Below are positions 63,787-64,000 of a DNA stretch of 64,000 nucleotides, in pieces. Position numbers and translations under genes: made by a program. The notes beneath the pieces are model-generated. The model did no database searches. It had not been told where the DNA came from and worked only from the letters and a program-made list of their open reading frames with translations. This stretch comes from Streptomyces flavotricini (GTDB lineage: Bacteria > Actinomycetota > Actinomycetes > Streptomycetales > Streptomycetaceae): assembly GCF_020639365.1 (NCBI RefSeq), contig NZ_JAINUL010000001.1, positions 1,945,967 through 2,009,966 on the forward strand, given 5' to 3'. Every line of letters begins with the position of its first letter. The first letter of the stretch is position 1.

Positions 63787-64000
63787 GCGATCGTCCGGCC
63801 CTTGGCGAGGTCGTCGTGGTTGTCGATCTCGACCCACTTGACGTCGCCGATGGGGGCCACGTCGATGACGAAGCCGTCGTTGACGAGGTGCTGGTAGCCG
63901 TCCTCGTAGTACAGGTCGGGGTCGCGCTCGAAGGTGGTCTTCAGGGCCTCGGCGAGGGCCTCGGCGGCCTCCGGCTCGATGAGGGTGACGCCGATGTACT
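63774..64000 (-). CDS. nucleotidyltransferase (phosphocholine cytidylyltransferase-like), 3' end only
   Basis: Only the last 75 codons are in the window. They include DLYYEDGYQHLVNDGF and VKWVEIDNHDDLAKGRTIAC, a pattern of sugar-phosphate/phosphocholine nucleotidyltransferases (the EIDNHDDL metal-binding end). It overlaps the dehydrogenase start by 13 bp, so they are one operon. It probably makes the CDP-alcohol used by the downstream phosphotransferase. Confidence 0.82.
   Translation of the reverse strand, partial: YIGVTLIEPEAAEALAEALKTTFERDPDLYYEDGYQHLVNDGFVIDVAPIGDVKWVEIDNHDDLAKGRTIACQY

Overview
The window looks like chromosomal DNA from a Streptomyces or a very close actinomycete. GC content is very high, most starts are ATG or GTG behind GGAG-type ribosome sites, stop/start overlaps (ATGA, GTGA) are frequent, and the gene sets are typical of the genus: a hopanoid operon, a conservon (cvn), an RppA pigment locus, monomeric isocitrate dehydrogenase and a c-di-AMP riboswitch before a cell-wall hydrolase.

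Layout. 0-8 kb: lactate-utilisation genes lutA/lutB, cobF (B12), a class V aminotransferase, a secreted GH71 alpha-1,3-glucanase, a decayed terpene synthase and a CDF metal exporter. 8-19 kb: monomeric icd, a DUF805 membrane protein, a GH46 chitosanase with a CsnR-like operator, corA, a TOBE/HTH protein, a lysG/lysE-type exporter pair, a double-Nudix protein, a DHA2 drug exporter and a secreted RTX-like protein. 19.5-24 kb: a 1,3,6,8-tetrahydroxynaphthalene/flaviolin pigment locus (rppA, two CYP158-like P450s, a MomA-like cupin) that also carries a small acyl-CoA carboxylase epsilon-type subunit. 24-33 kb: a VanW protein, a YczE-type membrane protein, then a peptide-export cassette (short precursor with a double-glycine leader, HlyD, C39 peptidase-ABC transporter, second ABC transporter).

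33-38 kb: acylphosphatase, a large M4 metalloprotease with a P domain, and gene remnants (S53 peptidase, and a TetR/P450/ferredoxin group whose 5' ends were lost together). 38-49 kb: tRNA-Pro, a split transketolase behind a SoxR-like promoter, a complete conservon with a GAF protein, an MBL hydrolase, a GDSL hydrolase, a LysM/M23 peptidase under a c-di-AMP riboswitch, and a tyrosine phosphatase. 49-59 kb: hopanoid operon hpnC-hpnD-hpnE-prenyl synthase-shc-hpnG-hpnH-hpnO. 59-64 kb: a cell-surface glycopolymer cluster (nucleotidyltransferase, glycerol-1-phosphate dehydrogenase-like enzyme, CDP-alcohol phosphotransferase, GT2, TagG/TagH-like exporter).

The most interesting candidates are the Cys-free double-glycine peptide with its own three-gene exporter and no visible modifying enzyme, the AccE-like subunit fused by overlap into the flaviolin locus (possible malonyl-CoA supply), and the near-perfect SoxR-type operator that places a leaderless split transketolase under probable redox control.
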